Source: Conchocele bisecta | Lineage: Eukaryota; Mollusca; Bivalvia; Lucinida; Thyasiridae | Direction: 5' to 3' | Length of the DNA stretch: 64,000 nucleotides | Assembly: GCA_029237695.1 (NCBI GenBank) | Contig: JAQRGA010000146.1 | Span: forward strand, 181,362 to 245,361 | Part shown: piece by piece, positions 60,905-64,000 of the stretch | How positions within the stretch are numbered: position 1 is the first letter of the stretch | How the letters are laid out: every line of letters begins with the position of its first letter | The notes under the pieces: model-generated | Seen by the model: only the letters and a program-made list of their open reading frames with translations | Told to the model about the DNA's origin: nothing | The model's database searches: none | Program-made: the position numbers and the translations under genes

Positions 60905-61030
60905 AGTGACCTTGACCTTGGGGAATCAAAAATGAACACCCAGGGTAGTGAACCATCAATGCCAGACAGGCATGGATGAAGTTTGATGGTCCTGAGCCCA
61001 GAGAAAGCGGGAACTTTAAAGAATGTATAA
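60905..61030. repeat. Isolated repeat fragment with TGACCTTGACCTTGG core
   Basis: cagtgaccttgaccttgggg is followed by unique-looking sequence. It appears to be a single unit or relic of a tandem-repeat element like those at 3.7-8 kb. Confidence 0.5.
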
Positions 61031-61147
61031 ACATATTGGCGAATAGGTGAATACGTCTACCTCACGCATGTGTGGGCGACATAAAAATCCCGTTTAAAAA
61101 CTATGCAACTATTATATTGTGATAGTGGAGGAACTGTAATAATACTA

Positions 61148-62353
61148 TGGTGGCTCGTTAGGGACATTTCGTCTCTTCGTGGTGACGGAACGAAGATTAG
61201 CGAAGAGAAGAAACGATGTTTAATAATTAAACTTCGTCTTTTCGGTAAGCTAATGATCGTCTCTTCGCCCCGAAGGGACGAATATTATCGCCCTATAAGG
61301 TCGATTAAATTTGCGCCGCGTAAATTTGCGCCTCTCGAATTAACACCCCTTAATCTTCGTTTCATCGTTTCGTCGCGACGCTGTTTAACGCCTGTAGGAC
61401 GCGAATTATCGTTCCTTCGTCACGAAGGAACTAGTCAAGAGACGAAATTTAGTGTCCTTAATCTTCGTTTCCTCGTTTCTTCGCCACGAGCAAACGATAA
61501 TTTTCGTCCCAAACGATAATTATCGTCTCTTCGTCCCTTCACCCCCGAAAGGAGAAGAGACGAATATTAGCGCGTTCCGGTCGCACGTGCGCAGATCTGT
61601 ACTAACAAGCAGACTGCCATTTTATAATTAATTAATAATATATCCGTGTTGTTTCTCTGTTTTTTTTTTATGAATGACGTTTTAAATATGTACTGTGTAT
61701 GTAAGATTATACGAATTGAAATTTGGCTATCAAAGTGCATGTGGATTAAATTAATTCTATTAGTTTCTACTTTCGGGTTTACCATGTTTACATGAATTAA
61801 ATCTGAAAATCAAAAGTAGCAATTAATATAATTAATTTAATGCACAAGTAATTTGATATCCAATCTGACATAAAAAAAGAGAGACAAAACATTGATATAT
61901 TATTAATTATTCATACAATGGCAGTCTTAATTGTTAGTACGCATCTGCGCATGTGTGACCGGAACGCGCTAATCTTCGTCTCTTTTATCGTTCCTTCGCG
62001 CGAAAAGACGAGGATTAAGAAGCGATAATTATGATTTCTTCGCGGTTTCGTTCCTTCGCCACGAAGGAACGAAACCGCGAAGAAACGATAAATAGCGTCA
62101 TGTAGGCGTAAAACAATGAGACAATGCGACGAAACGAAGAAACGAAGGTTAAGGCGCTTATATTTGCCAGGCGTAAATTTGCAAATTATCGATCTGACAG
62201 GGCGATAATTAAAGTCCCTTCAGGCGAAAAAGACGATAAATAGCGTGGTGAAAACACGAAGTTTATTTATTAAACTTCGTTTCTTCGTTTCTTCGCCACG
62301 CTAATCTATGTTCCGGCGTGACGAAGAAACGAAATGTCCCTAACGAGCCACCA
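61148..62353. mobile_element. TA-flanked 1.2-kb foldback element
   Basis: The terminal inverted repeats begin tggtggctcgttagggacat on both sides with TA outside (61,146-61,147 and 62,354-62,355). Inside, the arms are built of short inverted motifs (cgaaga/tcttcg, aacgataattatcgt) for about 400 bp each. A second nested pair of inverted repeats (gcgcgttccggtc, gaccggaacgcgc) brackets an AT-rich centre of ~320 bp. The plus-strand frame at 61,103-61,519 is a reading through this structure. No transposase. Confidence 0.85.
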
Positions 62354-62360
62354 TATAGTT

Positions 62361-62559
62361 CAGTGGAACCCCTCTAAACCGAACACCCTCCGAATGTGTC
62401 TTATTTAGATGGGTTTCAATGTAATGTATGTCATTGTCCTGTCTGTTCATAACAGAAAATGACAAGATGTGACCATCGAGTGTTTAATTACAATGGTATC
62501 TCTCTAAACCGGAAACCCTGAGGACCTCCCAAGGTGTCCGGTTTAGAGAGGTTCCACTG
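62361..62559. mobile_element. Pogo/Tigger-type small elements (half copy plus 69-bp MITE)
   Basis: A half copy begins cagtggaacccctctaaacc at 62,361. A complete short palindromic element at 62,491-62,559 runs caatggtatctctctaaacc ... gagaggttccactg with TA on each side. A degenerate half copy, cagtggagcctctctcaatt, is at about 62,852. CAGTGGAACCTC-type ends with TA targets are typical of pogo-like Tc1/mariner elements. Confidence 0.7.
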
Positions 62560-62612
62560 TATTGCCATTTTGCTATTGCCAATGCCACTATTGATAGGTG
62601 CATAACACATAC

Positions 62613-62721
62613 CTTCACTGGCCGAATCTTCCATTATGAGTCTAACAGGTGAATTTCCATCAGACTCCAAATTTGATGCGTCTCCCGCCATCCTTGCCGT
62701 CTGCGTTGCATTAATCCAGTT
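62613..62721 (-). CDS. Small unrecognised gene, first coding exon
   Basis: The exon lies between an acceptor (tttcattttag) and a donor (gtatgt). The ATG at 62,689-62,691 has A at -3 and G at +4, a strong context, and the upstream frame has a stop in the preceding exon. The 79 coding bases give M-A-G-D-A-S-N-L-E-S-D-G-N-S-P-V-R-L-I-M and then E-D-S-A-S-E, ending in phase 1, which fits the exon at 59,651-59,772. Together they encode 66 residues. A short acidic, Ser-rich N-terminus is visible and there is no signal peptide. The intron holds the foldback and other repeats. Confidence 0.5.
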
Positions 62722-63308
62722 CTAAAATGAAATTTAGTTGTAAGTTAAAAAGTTGTACAAAGTCATGAACAAAACAAAATTATATATAACTTCTCTTTTT
62801 TTTTCGAATGTATTAGAATGTCACATATATTTAATGTAATAAATAGTATTTCAGTGGAGCCTCTCTCAATTGGACATCCAGGAATAATTGACTTCAATGT
62901 AATGTATGTACACTTTATCTACATATATAATGATACTGTTTCAAGATTGATAATTAACTAATAAACTTATTTGTACATAAATGGTATGGTCGGTTGCCAT
63001 TAGTTACAAGCCTAGCTCTGATATATGACTATGACTAGACTCGGCTTATTAACTGTTGCCCAGTCTAGCACCTGATCAAATCGAATAGCAGTATTATGTC
63101 ATTGGATGATTACGAGGATATATAGCATCGGTACAGTCCAACAACGTTTTACTAAATTACATTAAAGTGCGTTTTTGGCGGACGATTGAATAACTACTTG
63201 AAATATATATTTTCTTTTGTTCATAGTAACATATTAAAACAACATATTGGACGTAAAAAGTCGATGCTTTGTTTTGCATAATTAACATGGAACATGTTGT
63301 AGAAAAGT
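62722..63308. other. Presumed first intron, non-coding
   Basis: AT-rich. Contains the degenerate pogo-type half copy near 62,852. Nothing else recognised. Confidence 0.4.
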
Positions 63309-63314
63309 ACATAC

Positions 63315-63400
63315 CTTAATTTGCACAATATGTCGGTCTTCTCAAATAGGCAAGCATTCACTCTTATAAATCCAATGACAATATGAATGCTGAAATACCG
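63315..63400 (-). other. Candidate 5' untranslated exon and promoter of the small gene
   Basis: The donor gtatgt at 63,309-63,314 follows sequence whose frame into the next exon is closed by TGA, so it would be untranslated. Upstream, at about 63,440, an inverted CCAAT box (gattggcc on the plus strand) lies in a suitable place for a promoter. The 5' boundary is unknown. Confidence 0.35.
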
Positions 63401-63552
63401 CCCCGAACATTAATTGTGCCACAGGTTTCAAGGGCAATTTTGATTGGCCATCGACAGAGCGTGGTATAATAAATTATTATGTGACAGCTCAAGGGAAAAA
63501 GGACGAGTTGTGGTTGGGAGTTTATTGTTGGCAACGTAAAAATTCTAGCATG

Positions 63553-63770
63553 TACAGTGGAACCCTACTAAACCGGACACTCGGGAAAATATAGATGTTT
63601 ACCTTAGATGTGTCGCTGTTATGTATCTTTGATTACAATGAATGTTCATGATTGCAAAACACTATCAATGAAGTATCATGAAGTGCTCACATGTCTGATT
63701 TACAGTGGAACATCTCCAACACGGACACCTTGGGGGCAAACAAGGGTGTCCGGTTTGGAGAGGTCCGCTG
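63553..63770. mobile_element. Pogo-type half copy and 68-bp palindromic MITE
   Basis: A half copy starts cagtggaaccctactaaacc at 63,555. The element at 63,703-63,770 is complete: cagtggaacatctcc ... ggagaggtccgctg, flanked by TA at 63,701-63,702 and 63,771-63,772. It is a near-perfect hairpin of 68 bp. Confidence 0.75.
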
Positions 63771-63772
63771 TA

Positions 63773-64000
63773 GTTTACAACGTAATGATTTGGCAAGATT
63801 ATTTACGCCAGGACGTAACGTCATTAAAACCTGTTTTGTTTTTTTAACATACGAACAGTCTTCAATTTGATTTATTATTCGCTCGCCTTGCATCCACTTT
63901 CTGTGATAAACTGAAAATAAAACAACCAACAATTAGATAGCACAAAACTCTCAAGAGATGGGAATCAGACACGGCAGCCAAATAATTCCGAGGATGAGGA
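63773..64000. other. Window end, nothing recognised
   Basis: The minus-strand frame here reads into the MITE and has no domain. Confidence 0.4.

Noticed and set aside
61103..61519. 138-residue plus-strand frame
   Set aside because: Lies almost wholly within the arm of the TA-flanked foldback element and is a reading of inverted motifs.

Overview
The window looks like nuclear DNA of a repeat-rich marine mollusc, most likely a bivalve. This rests on three things: intron-bearing genes, the kind of repeats present (tandem arrays carrying TGACCTTGACC cores and ending in GGAC runs and hairpins), and decayed Gypsy and non-LTR retrotransposons. It is not bacterial, and most open frames are readings through tandem repeats.

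Layout. 1-720: end of a 168-bp tandem-repeat element. 720-3,711: low-density DNA with dispersed duplications and a relic zinc-finger fragment. 3,712-8,061: two head-to-tail rolling-circle-type (Helentron-like, HINE) elements with ~168-bp internal repeats, followed by a 164-bp array. 8,866-16,532: two phase-matched minus-strand exons of a GH35 beta-galactosidase (GLB1-like), separated by a 7.36-kb intron filled with 53-bp and ~154-bp satellites in higher-order units. 16,785-31,979: a ~15-kb inverted-repeat (foldback) structure whose arms are ~170-195-bp minisatellites. It has been invaded by a TA-flanked mariner-type MITE, a hAT-type element with an 8-bp target duplication, and a 6.5-kb Helentron-like element made of ~162-bp repeats. 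32,040-32,560: dead non-LTR reverse transcriptase. 37,580-41,465 and 44,620-47,880: two different broken Gypsy pol regions, both minus strand, both without gag or recognised LTRs, flanking a C2H2-type zinc-finger reading frame at 43,250-43,603. 47,880-59,060: an ~11-kb satellite of 97-bp monomers. 59,158-63,770: several TA-flanked foldback/MITE elements threaded through an apparent small three-exon minus-strand gene (coding exons 62,613-62,691 and 59,651-59,772; 66 residues if complete).

The only host genes I can support are the partial beta-galactosidase, the small 66-residue gene and, less firmly, the zinc-finger frame. The rest is a record of nested insertions. Several insertions can be dated against each other because the interrupted repeat unit acts as its own empty site. 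In each of the three large satellites, blocks of near-perfect copies switch abruptly to indel-ridden copies, which looks like unpolished long-read consensus rather than biology.
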